A stretch of DNA of 64,000 nucleotides from Comamonas testosteroni TK102 (GCF_000739375.1 NZ_CP006704.1:3844001-3908000); one strand, 5' to 3'; numbered from the stretch's first letter, positions 39,002 through 47,332 are shown. Notes: generated by a model from the letters alone, not told the origin. A program made the numbers and translations.

Positions 39002-39880
39002 ATGGACATAGTCACCCACGTTCAAACCTTTGTAGCGGTCGTGCGCTATGGGAACTTCTCCGAAGCTGCTCGGCATCTGGGGGTAGTCCCCTCTGTCATT
39101 GCCAAACGTGTGAGCCAGCTCGAGACAGAACTCAATACCAAGCTCTTTGAACGAACCACGAGGCGTGTCACAGTGACCGAACAAGGCGAGAAGCTCTACG
39201 CAAGGGCTACCAATGTCGTCGCAGAGTTCGAGGATCTGGTGCGTTCGGTTGAGCGAGATGAAGGCAAACCAGAAGGGCACTTGAAGGTGATGGCCCCGAC
39301 AACTTTGACCATGACGGAGCTTGGACAAGTGTTCTGCGGATTCCTGCAAAAGAATCCCGGCATTACCTTGGAGCTGACTTTAGAAGATCGCTCCACCAAT
39401 CCATCTGAAGGCGGCTTCGACATGGCCATCAGCGGACGAGCCGCCAGCTATGAAGGTGTCGTCGACGTACCGCTACGTCCAGTCAAGCCTCTACTGTGTG
39501 CTTCACCGTTTTATCTGCGTGCACACACGCAGATCAATCATCCACGAGACTTGGCTGACTGCGCTTGCCTGGTTTTTTCTGCGACAGGACGGAATTGGAC
39601 TTTCCAAAGTAATAGAGGAACTCTATCCATTGACGTTCACCCTCGACTTATGGCGGATGACAATCGCACGCTTTTGCAAGCTGCAGTCGCGGGACTTGGG
39701 GTGGCGCTGCTCCCTACCTACATCGCGTCTGAGGCAATCGCGGCCGGTGAGCTGGAGATCCTACTGCCAGGCTACGCGCCGCAGGAAAACTGGTTTAAGG
39801 CCTATGTTCCTCGACGGCGGATGGGCGTGCAGCGGGTTAAAGCGTTGCTAACGTATCTTCAGGATTACTGGGTGACCTAG
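39002..39880 (+). CDS. LysR family regulator of the demethylase operon
   Basis: A 292-residue LysR protein with the DNA-binding segment FSEAARHLGVVPSVIAKRVS and the substrate-binding domain ending in LPTYIASEAIAAGELEILLPG. The CrgA-like C-terminal pattern (REFVPRR-type YVPRRRMGVQRVKALLTYL) suggests the CrgA/aaeR group. Its position, divergent from the AAHS transporter, points to control of that operon by its substrate. The following 150 bases up to the IS30 element hold no clear gene. Confidence 0.92.
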   Translation: MDIVTHVQTFVAVVRYGNFSEAARHLGVVPSVIAKRVSQLETELNTKLFERTTRRVTVTEQGEKLYARATNVVAEFEDLVRSVERDEGKPEGHLKVMAPTTLTMTELGQVFCGFLQKNPGITLELTLEDRSTNPSEGGFDMAISGRAASYEGVVDVPLRPVKPLLCASPFYLRAHTQINHPRDLADCACLVFSATGRNWTFQSNRGTLSIDVHPRLMADDNRTLLQAAVAGLGVALLPTYIASEAIAAGELEILLPGYAPQENWFKAYVPRRRMGVQRVKALLTYLQDYWVT

Positions 39881-40034
39881 TTATTCAATTTGAGCCCTGT
39901 GCACATGATCGACGAGCCGCACGATCAAGTCGCTGACTCTGCAGGTTAATCTGTCAATTAAGGCTGGCGACATTCAGCAATCGCTGTTGACGATTGATGT
40001 CACCCAGATACTGCAACATGAATGACTCTGATTA

Positions 40035-41264
40035 GCTGTGGATTCAACCGATGGATGCAACACATTCGTTAAACATCTCAGCCGGGGTTCTGTACCCCAA
40101 GGTCTTCCTGGGCCGCTCGTTTAATTTTCTCGCAATCGCATCCAATTCATCTTGCGAGTAGCCAGAGATGTCGATGCCCTTGGGCAGGTACTGCCTCAGT
40201 AGCCCATTGGTGTTCTCGTTCGTTCCGCGCTGCCATGGGTTTTGTGGATCGCAGAAGTAGACCTGGATGTCGGTGGCCACAGTGAATCGTTTGTGCCCCG
40301 CCATTTCCGATCCTCGATCCCAGGTCAAGGAACGATAGAGCTCTTGTGGCAAGGTCTGCGCATGCTTGGCCAGCGCCGCCGCCACGGTGTACGAGTCCTT
40401 GTCCACTAGTTTGACCAACATTACGTAGCGGGTGTGCCGCTCTACTAGCGTTGCCACCTGGCTGTAGGCATCGCCAAACAACAGATCGCCCTCCCAATGG
40501 CCCGGCACTGCCCGATCCTCTATGCAGGCTGGGCGCTCGCTAATGGGCACTGCATCGACGATTCGGCCATGGATCGGCGTCTTCTGGGTGTAATGGCGTG
40601 AGCGACGCATTCCTCTGGTGCGCCGCAAATGCTCCAGAAGCTCTTTCTTCAAGGCTCCGCGTGTTTGGACGAAGAGCGTGCGATAGATGGCTTCGTGAGA
40701 CACCTGCATATCCTTTGCGCCCGGGTAAGTTCGTTTGAGCCACCCTGCTATTTGCTCGGGCGACCATTGACTCTGCAATTTACCCGCCACGATCTGTGCC
40801 AGCGCAGGATTGCAGGCCAACTTGCACATCTTTGGGCGGTGCGCTCGCTGCCAGGCTGCCTCATCTGCATTTGTAGCTCGGTAGCAAGTCTTGCCGCCAT
40901 TGCGTAGGAGTTCTCGGCTGATGGTGGATGCTGCTCGTTTCAAGCGCCTGGCAACGCAGCGGATGGATTCACCTGCGGCCAACGCCCTGGAGATTTCTTC
41001 TCGCTCAGAAATGGTCAATGCCCAGCGAGACCGACGCCTCGCTGGTGGCCGGATGCCCCCCGTCGCACTCAAGATGGTGTGAATGGACGAGTGTGGTCGG
41101 TCAAACAGCTTGCCGATCTCGTGCAGGGTATCGCCCGCTTTCCAGCGATCCCACATCAGGGCCTTCTGAGCTTCGGTGTAGTAAAACCGCGGTCTTTGCT
41201 TCATGCCAACACTCCATCCGCCAGAGGCAGTCATTGTGTTGCATTGACCAGTTGAATTCACAGC
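40035..41264 (-). mobile_element. IS30-family insertion sequence
   Basis: Imperfect terminal inverted repeats of about 30 bases bound the element: GCTGTGGATTCAACCGATGG begins at 40035 and the complementary end at 41264 reads GCTGTGAATTCAACTGGTCA. Both continue into a shared ATGCAACACA. About 1.23 kb with one intact transposase. The right end cuts the C-terminus of a SRAP gene. A target duplication is not obvious. Confidence 0.9.
40044..41204 (-). CDS. IS30-family transposase
   Basis: A 386-residue DDE transposase with an intact frame. It has N-terminal helix-turn-helix parts (ALMWDRWKAGDTLHEIGKLF and ISRALAAGESIRCVARRLKR), the catalytic core with VPGHWEGDLLFG, SLTWDRGSEMAGH, and NENTNGLLRQYLPKGIDIS holding the final acidic residue, and the usual end LGYRTPAEMFNE. 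The start at 41204 (MKQRPRF) is preferred because the frame upstream crosses the inverted repeat. The element may still be active. Confidence 0.93.
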   Translation of the reverse strand: MKQRPRFYYTEAQKALMWDRWKAGDTLHEIGKLFDRPHSSIHTILSATGGIRPPARRRSRWALTISEREEISRALAAGESIRCVARRLKRAASTISRELLRNGGKTCYRATNADEAAWQRAHRPKMCKLACNPALAQIVAGKLQSQWSPEQIAGWLKRTYPGAKDMQVSHEAIYRTLFVQTRGALKKELLEHLRRTRGMRRSRHYTQKTPIHGRIVDAVPISERPACIEDRAVPGHWEGDLLFGDAYSQVATLVERHTRYVMLVKLVDKDSYTVAAALAKHAQTLPQELYRSLTWDRGSEMAGHKRFTVATDIQVYFCDPQNPWQRGTNENTNGLLRQYLPKGIDISGYSQDELDAIARKLNERPRKTLGYRTPAEMFNECVASIG

Positions 41265-41620
41265 CTGAAGCAGTCGCTGGCGGAAACACATCAGAGGACG
41301 GCTCCTGGCCGCTAGCAGGCATCTGGAACAAGGCCGGGCCAGCATCGAATACGCCGACCGGCAGACGCCTCTTGCTGGGTCCCCGCCAGCCACTGATCCA
41401 GATCCTCCATCTCGATCGGGATCACGCTGCGCTTGTCCTGCTGGTCAGTCGGCAGCCTGGGGTCTGGCTTGTGCATGCGGCTCATCAGGGGATGCGAGTC
41501 GGCATTGATGGTCAGAATGGTGTAGCCCTCCGCCAGCGCACCGGGCGTCAGATCCTTCCAGCGATTCCACAACTCGGCCAGCCCACACGGTGCGCCATCG
41601 CGCCTGGCGAAATCTACACC
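41265..41620 (-). pseudogene. SRAP-domain (YedK/HMCES-like) protein fragment
   Basis: The minus strand encodes FARRDGAPCGLAELWNRWKD, TILTINADSHPLMSRMHKPD and MEDLDQWLAGTQQEA, the conserved middle of SRAP proteins that crosslink to abasic sites in single-stranded DNA. A frameshift near 41350 separates this from the C-terminal VGVFDAGPALFQMPASGQ. The N-terminal third with the catalytic cysteine is missing, and the 3' end meets the IS30 repeat. It is therefore a dead fragment. Confidence 0.85.
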
Positions 41621-41633
41621 ACATGTTTTACCT

Positions 41634-41724
41634 GCCCCTAGCTCGGCTCATCGAGCGCCCAACCCAGGGGACTCAAAATCCCCCGCTGCAAGGCGTGCCG
41701 GGTCGATTCCGGTTCGGGGCACCA
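41634..41724 (+). tRNA. Degenerate tRNA-Leu(CAA)-like sequence, probable attachment-site remnant
   Basis: From 41666 on the sequence is close to the 3' two thirds of a tRNA-Leu: anticodon arm GGGGACTCAAAATCCCC (anticodon CAA), variable arm CGCTGCAAGGCG, T arm GCCGGGTCGATTCCGGT, and TCGGGGCACCA. The 5' part (GCCCCTAGCTCGGCTCATCG) can form a GCTC/GAGC D arm but is two bases short in the acceptor and is separated from the anticodon arm by about ten extra bases. It looks like a 3' tRNA fragment joined to other DNA, as integrases leave behind, rather than a working tRNA. Confidence 0.65.
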
Positions 41725-41790
41725 AAGAAATAATGCTATAACTTTTAAAGACTTTCCGGGAAATGTTCCGGCATGTGTTCCGGTTTTAGC

Positions 41791-41835
41791 AAAAAGATTG
41801 CCTGCACGATGACTCATCTTGCAGGCAACCTTTTT
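41791..41835 (+). terminator. Long terminator hairpin after the tRNA-like sequence
   Basis: AAAAAG, TTGCCTGCA and GATGA pair with TCATC, TGCAGGCAA and CTTTTT around a short turn, with two mismatches. The flanking A and T runs would let it work on both strands. Confidence 0.8.
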
Positions 41836-41967
41836 CCAGCACCCAAAGTTCGAGACTGCAGACACCCAGGCACCATTGATCATGCGTTGGTAAGCCGCTG
41901 CTCGAAGTGCCGACGAGGTTCTTTTAAGACTCTCAAAAGTCGCACCGACACAAAGCCTATCCCTTAC

Positions 41968-42114
41968 CTACTTGTTCTCAACCGGTGCCTCAGAATTCAG
42001 GACTGGCGCAACTGTTTCGGACCCTGTAGCTTTGCGCTGAGCCTTCTCAGCCTTCTTTTTCCTCTTCTCGAGCTCCCGCTGCCTTTTTTCGAATTGGTAG
42101 TTGGGTTTTGGCAT
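41968..42114 (-). CDS. Small lysine/arginine-rich protein (48 residues)
   Basis: The minus strand from ATG 42114 encodes MPKPNYQFEKRQRELEKRKK, then KAEKAQRKATGSE and an acidic-to-neutral tail, ending at TAG 41968. AAGGAA lies about 8 bases upstream of the start. The N-terminal half is a highly charged single helix of the kind seen in a small conserved betaproteobacterial protein family; I recall no function for it. It is below usual ORF cut-offs and could be missed. Confidence 0.75.
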   Translation of the reverse strand: MPKPNYQFEKRQRELEKRKKKAEKAQRKATGSETVAPVLNSEAPVENK

Positions 42115-42128
42115 CAGGCGATTCCTTA

Positions 42129-42487
42129 GTGGTTTAAGTTACCCACCATAACCGATGCACCGTCCTGGGGGGTCTTCATTCGCCCGGAAGTGTTTTTGTT
42201 TTGCTTCCAGCTCAGCTCAATGGCCTACAAGCCGTAGCTACTGCCCCGGCAGATGTTGTGCGCTCCCCTGCGCTTTTTTTAGTGCCGTGCGCAGGTTCAC
42301 ACCGACATGAAGCGGTCAGCCGCAGGCAAATTCGGCCTGACAACCATTGACCGAAAATGCCAGTTCGTCACTTAGCAAGGAACCTGCCGTCCGGCGCCGC
42401 CCGTGAACGGGTCCTGAACCGGGTCAGTCAAGGCGACCCAGGGTGGGGGCTGGGCATTGGCAAGACCAGGGCCAGTGACTCGACCGA
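42129..42487. other. Intergenic region without a recognised gene
   Basis: About 360 bases. There is a small palindromic ending near 42270 (GCGCTCCCCTGCGC then TTTTTTT) that could terminate a transcript. An open frame at 42357-42596 on the plus strand overlaps the end of the PDZ gene and shows no protein-like features. Confidence 0.4.
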
Positions 42488-44380
42488 CTACTTCGGATTG
42501 AATTCGATGCGCGGCAATGACTTTCCGCGTTCGGAAGCGATCAGCATATCGTCCGCCTGTTGCCGGTCGGCCGAGCAGAACGAGGTCATCATGTGATGAC
42601 GCTGAGTACTTATGCCGCTGCAGTGGGAAGCTTCGCAATAGACCCGTGCAGGGCTGTCCCACCGAGCCGGTTCCGCCTCGTTAGCTCGGGCGATAAAGGC
42701 GGTCATCACACGCAAGGCGGTTTTCTCACTTTCGTCCGCATTCAACTCGAAGACGTTTGACCGCACACCCTTGTCGAAGAAGTCCTGCGTCGTTTGCACG
42801 TGCATATGGCAAAAACGCTTGACGACAGGCGGCGGCACGATCTTGGCAGCGAAGGCATAGGTCCGTCCGACCGGCAGCGCTGGCGTATCGCTGCGGATCG
42901 GGCCGACTGGAAGGTCCAGGTCGCGGCCGCCCCGCAGAATACGCAGCATGACCGTCTGGCCGTCAGGCACCTGCCCGAGAATGGTGGCCAGATCGTTCAG
43001 GTCGCGCACCGGCTGGTCGAGCGCCTGCAGAATGACGTCTCCGCTGCGGATACCCGACTCCTCAGCTGCTTTGCCGGGTACGGTGTTCGTTACCATGACT
43101 CCATCGGTCGAAGCGGCGCTCAGCGCCTGCTGCAGCGCAGGGGTCAGCTTCGTGACTTGCGCGCCAATCAGCCCGCGCGGTAGCGGGCGCGCGGGGCCGG
43201 ACGGAGTCAGTGCCGGCATAGCCACAGGTACAGGCACCTGCACGCTTGCCGACAAGGTGATCGAGATGTTCAGCAATGCCTGTTTGCGCCATACCTGCAG
43301 CGGGGCGCGGTAACCGGCCCGTGTGCTAGCGACGATGGTTTGCAGCTCAACCGGTCCGGACACCTTCTGCCCGGCGAACTCCAGAATGACGTCCAGCGGC
43401 TTCAAGCCGGCTGCTGCGGCAGCTCCACCCGGCGTCACATCCACCACCATCACACCCTTGCGTTGACCCAGTTGCAGGGCTTCCGACAAGGAAGGTGTCA
43501 GTGCACCGAAAGTGGCGCCCAGACCGTCGGCGGAAATCGGTGTGGCGACTGTGCCCGGCCCCTGCTTTCCGGCGGTGGATGCCGGCACGGGTCTGGTCGA
43601 TGAGCGCCGCACCGGCGCAGCCGAGGCGGCGTCGGGCAAACGCGCAGTCGGCCGCCAGCTCAGATCGACGAAGGTGAGGTTGAAACCATCGAATACCTTC
43701 TTGTGCACTGCGCGTCCGTGCTGGGCCTCCGCCATCGATTCAAACGAAAGGCAGCTCGGATAGACCGCCGACAGCCTCAGGCCCGGGAGCACATCGCGGG
43801 TGAATTCCTCCGTGTAAAGCTCGGCCAGGGTGAAGGCGGCGGACGGGTTGGCCGCCGGAACCTCAACCGGGAAGACGCTGGTGGCGGCCCCCTTGCGTAG
43901 GTCTGGGTCGCCGACAGCGCAGAAGAAATAGCGAGTCCGGTTGCCGGAAAGGGACCGCTGCGCGGGATCCCAGGGCCTGGGGGTGAAGGCGAGGTCCTGC
44001 CATTTCTGCAGGAAGGTACTAGTTCCCAGTCGCTTAACTTCCGCCCGCTCGGAATCGGCTACCGCTTTGGACTCGTTTGGCGGATAGCAATTCTTCTGAC
44101 CGGTGCCGCCAACGGCGGTGACTACGGCCAAGAACTCAGTCGCCAAGGCTTCCGCCCGAGGAAGTTCTTCACCTGGCTTCCACGACACCGGGAACACCGG
44201 CGAGGCATAGGTCTTAAAGCTGGTTAAATCCTGCACATAGCAGAAGCCGAAACCTGTCTTGGCCTGAGCCTGAGCCTGAGCCTGAGCCTGCGCAGAAGCA
44301 GCCAAGCCAAGCAGGGTCAGTGCCGCCAGGGTCCGGAAGAAAGAGATCGACGGCGATTTCGATTGCATGGCGAACCTCAC
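42488..44380 (-). CDS. Exported protein with three copies of an unknown Cys domain and two PDZ domains
   Basis: A 630-residue exported protein (GTG 44380, or ATG 44368). The signal peptide ends in a run of Ala-Gln repeats. Then come: copy 1 of a domain of about 90-110 residues (FGFCYVQDLTSFKTYASPVF to QKWQDLAFTP), copy 2 (YFFCAVGDPDLRKGAATSVF to FVDLSWRP), a linker, PDZ 1 (KGVMVVDVTPGGAAAAAGLK), PDZ 2 (DGVMVTNTVPGKAAEESGIR), and copy 3 (RFCHMHVQTTQDFFDKGVRS with NVFEL, to the end). Each copy has a Phe-Cys start, an S-x-VF strand and one or more later cysteines. No protease domain is present. Its GTG start overlaps the upstream stop, so it is coupled to the lipoprotein gene. Function unknown; an envelope scaffold or sensor is plausible. 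Confidence 0.85.
   Translation of the reverse strand: MRFAMQSKSPSISFFRTLAALTLLGLAASAQAQAQAQAQAKTGFGFCYVQDLTSFKTYASPVFPVSWKPGEELPRAEALATEFLAVVTAVGGTGQKNCYPPNESKAVADSERAEVKRLGTSTFLQKWQDLAFTPRPWDPAQRSLSGNRTRYFFCAVGDPDLRKGAATSVFPVEVPAANPSAAFTLAELYTEEFTRDVLPGLRLSAVYPSCLSFESMAEAQHGRAVHKKVFDGFNLTFVDLSWRPTARLPDAASAAPVRRSSTRPVPASTAGKQGPGTVATPISADGLGATFGALTPSLSEALQLGQRKGVMVVDVTPGGAAAAAGLKPLDVILEFAGQKVSGPVELQTIVASTRAGYRAPLQVWRKQALLNISITLSASVQVPVPVAMPALTPSGPARPLPRGLIGAQVTKLTPALQQALSAASTDGVMVTNTVPGKAAEESGIRSGDVILQALDQPVRDLNDLATILGQVPDGQTVMLRILRGGRDLDLPVGPIRSDTPALPVGRTYAFAAKIVPPPVVKRFCHMHVQTTQDFFDKGVRSNVFELNADESEKTALRVMTAFIARANEAEPARWDSPARVYCEASHCSGISTQRHHMMTSFCSADRQQADDMLIASERGKSLPRIEFNPK
44263..44292. 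repeat. Hexanucleotide tandem repeat coding for Ala-Gln
   Basis: Four perfect CCTGAG units and a variant fifth unit, on the plus strand, encode the AQAQAQAQAQ stretch at the signal peptidase region of the PDZ protein. Unit gain or loss would keep the frame. Confidence 0.85.
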
Positions 44381-45111
44381 TTCGCGGCCGATGCCGGCGT
44401 CGCCACCTTGGGTGCAGGAGCGGCGACCGCTCCGATGCGCGCCAACGACACCGTTACCTCGCGCTCGCCTGTATCGCCCCGGACGACCAGAGGCAAGGGA
44501 TAGCCATCGCGCATGCGCTTGACGATTGCATCGAGCTGGGCAGGCGACTCCAGCACCTGGCCGGAAGCCTCCAGCACCACCTCGGTCGGCTTCAGGCCGG
44601 CGCGGTCTGCGGGACGCCCTTTTTGCAGTGACACCACTAGAACACCGCGCCCCGTCGGCAACTGCATGGCAGCGGCCAGCGCCGGAGGTACCGCATCGAC
44701 CTTCACTCCAAGCCGCTGAAGGTTGAGCGGGCCTGCCGCCATGGCAGCGTTCGACTTGGCGGTCGGAACCGGTGGCATCGCCGGTTTAGCCTCCGCCGCG
44801 GAGACCGGCCTAGCGGCCGCACAGTTCTTCTCCACCTGCACCCGCTGGATCGCGGCGACGTTGATCCGGCGGCCGTAGGACTGGCCGGTCGATTCGTTGG
44901 CCGTGTTTCCCTGCATTCCTTTCAATGAATTCGCCAAGCCGTCGCAGTCGAGACCCCGGTAGGACTGCTGCATCATGACGATCCCGCTCTCGTCCGAATC
45001 ATCGTAGGCGCCGGTGTAATACTGCACCGCAGCGCAACCACTCATTAAGACCACGGGCGATAGTTTCAATAGCCGGAAAATGAAGGAATGGGGCATGGTG
45101 ATTTCTGGCAT
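44377..45111 (-). CDS. PDZ-domain lipoprotein
   Basis: A 244-residue protein with a lipobox (VLMSGC, cysteine near residue 26), a region with two further cysteines (GLDCDGL and VEKNCAA), a proline/alanine linker and a C-terminal PDZ domain (GRGVLVVSLQKGRPADRAGL and KPTEVVLEASGQ). The start may be the Met at 45096 instead of 45111. It shares the PDZ type with the next gene and is coupled to it (GTGA overlap). Together they suggest a membrane-anchored partner for a periplasmic or secreted complex. Confidence 0.82.
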   Translation of the reverse strand: MPEITMPHSFIFRLLKLSPVVLMSGCAAVQYYTGAYDDSDESGIVMMQQSYRGLDCDGLANSLKGMQGNTANESTGQSYGRRINVAAIQRVQVEKNCAAARPVSAAEAKPAMPPVPTAKSNAAMAAGPLNLQRLGVKVDAVPPALAAAMQLPTGRGVLVVSLQKGRPADRAGLKPTEVVLEASGQVLESPAQLDAIVKRMRDGYPLPLVVRGDTGEREVTVSLARIGAVAAPAPKVATPASAAK

Positions 45112-45117
45112 AGATTT

Positions 45118-45351
45118 TTATTGAACAGGCAAACGTTCGTCCGCAGCGTATCGCGCATTGCGCTCAGCTCTTGCTCTGTCTGCTGCTACAGAGCTACCAC
45201 GTGAAGCAGTTTCAACATTGGCCAGCTGCTGGCGCAAGTTCGTCGATAGATTTGACAAGTCGCGTTGAAAATTTGCTGAGCTTTGTGCTTTTCGGCGCTT
45301 GGTTTCAACCAACGTTTCACCTGTGTCGGGATTGATCCCTTTGTTGAGCAT
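45118..45351 (-). CDS. Small charged protein upstream of the PDZ lipoprotein
   Basis: A 77-residue open frame starting MLNKGINPDTGETLVETKRR and ending in ERNARYAADERLPVQ. It is hydrophilic and helical, without signal or membrane segment. The stop lies 7 bases before the lipoprotein ATG, so it may be the first gene of the operon. In-frame codons just upstream (LHWRLG) are also open, and a longer or degraded ancestor is possible. I do not recognise it. Confidence 0.5.
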   Translation of the reverse strand: MLNKGINPDTGETLVETKRRKAQSSANFQRDLSNLSTNLRQQLANVETASRGSSVAADRARAERNARYAADERLPVQ

Positions 45352-45658
45352 TCCGAGACGCCAATGCAGCCCTCAAGTCAGGAAACCCGCCCGGGTGCGC
45401 AGCCTGGAGCAAAAACTGCCGCAAACACTAATAGAAGTCGCATATCGCCTATTCATTGACTGGGAAGCAATATTTTTCATGCCTTGGCTCGCCAAGTCTT
45501 CACCCAAACTGGCTAAAGGAAAACCCAGCCTAGAAGACTGGACCACATTGCCGTTCACGAGACTCACTCCAAACGACAACTGCCTACAAACATCTGGTCC
45601 CAGACGAAGGCTTCCACGGGATTGGTGTCACGGCAACATGCTCTGACACAATCGCACC

Positions 45659-45913
45659 ATGACCGATGAATCGCCGATCCACATCGCCCACAAGCGCGTC
45701 TGCCAAGCCTTCCTGAGGCACTGGAAGGCCCACGACAACGCCTACCCCAAGCTGATCAAGATGCCGCCGGAAGCATTGCGGCAGTTCAACATCGTCAACT
45801 CCTTGGGCAAGCCCAATGAGCTGTGGGGCGTCCCAATAGAAATCGCCCCCAACACCACGGGCGTGATGATTGCGGTCGATGGGACGGCAATGCCTTTGGT
45901 CGAGGGCTATTGA
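45659..45913 (+). CDS. Small protein of unknown function (84 residues)
   Basis: MTDESPIHIAHKRVCQAFLR begins a soluble, compact-looking protein with KMPPEALRQFNIVNSLGKPN and ELWGVPIEIAPNTTGVMIAV. No signal or membrane part is seen. Its last 17 codons are repeated with a few changes at 47360-47410, beyond the membrane protein gene. The 300 bases before it (45352-45658) hold only weak open frames. The family is unknown to me. Confidence 0.55.
   Translation: MTDESPIHIAHKRVCQAFLRHWKAHDNAYPKLIKMPPEALRQFNIVNSLGKPNELWGVPIEIAPNTTGVMIAVDGTAMPLVEGY
45861..45913. repeat. Direct repeat, left copy (gene 3' end)
   Basis: GCGTGATGATTGCGGTCGAT onward to the TGA is repeated at 47360-47410 with about five changes in 52 bases. 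The two copies bracket the DUF4010 gene. Confidence 0.85.
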
Positions 45914-46096
45914 GGGAGCGTGCAGGCTTGACCCCTCCTCCGTCACGCGGAGGCCTTAGATAGAGATTTAGGCGTCTTACGATCCAGCTCTTATTGCTTT
46001 CGGCGTCATCTCGTACTCAACTATGCTGCGTAGTAGTAGCTGAGGCGCAGTCCCATCAATCGGACGAGCCTTACTCACATCGAGAGGTTGAGACTT

Positions 46097-47332
46097 ATGC
46101 AGCTGAGTTGGGCCGGTGTCGATCATTGGGTAGTCTCCTTAGGCTGTGGTCTGCTTATCGGGCTCGTGAGTGAGCGTCGCGGGAGTGAGCACGAGAGCAT
46201 CGCTGGAACTCGTACCCATGCCATAGCAGCGTTGCTTGGCTGCGCGGCCTGGTGGTTAGGCGTGCTGCCCTTTGCCGTTGTACTTCTGTTGGTCGGTGCT
46301 CTGACCGTTGCAGCCTACTGGCACTCAGCCCCCAAAGACCCAGGGTTGACCAGTGAAGTGACTCTACTTTTTACATTAACTCTGGGTGCCCTATCGCACA
46401 AGAGTCCTACCTTGACTGCAGCCCTGGGCATCCTTTGCGCCTTGCTGGTGCATTCCAAAGGCCCCATACAACGCTGGAGTCGTGAGTTACTCACAGAGAA
46501 TGAACTGAGGGATGGCCTTCTGCTGGGTGCTGCAGCGCTGGTCGTGATGCCACTTTTGCCGCACGCGCCTGTAGATCCATGGGGTGTACTAAGCCTCGCA
46601 GCCCTTTGGAAAGTGGTTGTGCTGTTCATGGCTGTCGGCATGCTGGGCCACATACTTACCCGAGTGCTCGGCCCACATTGGGGACTGCCTGTTACCGGAT
46701 TCTTTTCTGGGTTTGTGTCATCTACTGCGGCTATCGCCAGCCTTGGCAACTTGGCCAAGTCAGACGAACATCAGCAAGCGCAAGCCTTCGGCAGTGCAAT
46801 GCTGGCTCAGTTGGCCTCGCTATGTCTGTTCATAGCCATTCTCTCTGCCACATCCCTTGCGCTAATGCTATCCATGGCAGTGCCTCTTATCGTTGCAGCA
46901 GCCTGCCTTGTGCTGGCTGCTGCCACAGGATTGCTGAATCGACCAAAAATTGCCACGCAAACTGCGTTTGAGACCGAACGGGTATTTAAGCTTTCAACTG
47001 CATTGCTGATTGCCGGCACCATTGCGCTGATGTTAGTTCTAGGCGCCTGGCTCCAGCATGCCTTTGGCAGCACTGGCGTCCTGGTCGCGGCGGCATTTGC
47101 AGCTTTGGCCGAACTGCATGCCGCGGCTGCTAGCTTAGGGCAGCTTTTTGCATCAGGTAGTCTGCCCCTGTCCACCGCTCAATGGGGGTTGGTTGTGATT
47201 CTTGCTTCCAGCGCAATCGCCAAATCCGTACTGGCGTTCGCCGTCGGGGGAGCCAAATATGGAACACGAGTCAGTCTGGGACTGGCCTCTATGGTGACAG
47301 GGGCAGGTCTGTCACTGCTGTGGATTGGCTAA
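46097..47332 (+). CDS. MgtC/SapB plus DUF4010 family membrane protein
   Basis: A 411-residue protein with about eleven membrane helices. The N-terminal part is MgtC/SapB-like (SLGCGLLIGLVSERRG with the RTHAIAALLGC loop) and the rest is the DUF4010 domain (GFFSGFVSSTAAIASLGNLA and AALAELHAAAASLGQL). Start ATG 46097 follows GAGAGG; a TTG at 46088 is possible. The 180-base leader has a CCTCCG/CGGAGG stem and other palindromes but fits no riboswitch that I know. Transport or acid/magnesium adaptation is suggested by the family only. Confidence 0.87.
   Translation: MQLSWAGVDHWVVSLGCGLLIGLVSERRGSEHESIAGTRTHAIAALLGCAAWWLGVLPFAVVLLLVGALTVAAYWHSAPKDPGLTSEVTLLFTLTLGALSHKSPTLTAALGILCALLVHSKGPIQRWSRELLTENELRDGLLLGAAALVVMPLLPHAPVDPWGVLSLAALWKVVVLFMAVGMLGHILTRVLGPHWGLPVTGFFSGFVSSTAAIASLGNLAKSDEHQQAQAFGSAMLAQLASLCLFIAILSATSLALMLSMAVPLIVAAACLVLAAATGLLNRPKIATQTAFETERVFKLSTALLIAGTIALMLVLGAWLQHAFGSTGVLVAAAFAALAELHAAAASLGQLFASGSLPLSTAQWGLVVILASSAIAKSVLAFAVGGAKYGTRVSLGLASMVTGAGLSLLWIG

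Noticed and set aside
29708..41264. A composite transposon formed by the IS1182 and IS30 elements
   Set aside because: The two elements belong to different families and cannot mobilise the segment together.
45914..46096. Possible metal-sensing riboswitch before the DUF4010 gene
   Set aside because: Palindromes are present, but I could not match conserved cores of the Mn, Mg, NiCo or guanidine classes; left as an unassigned leader.
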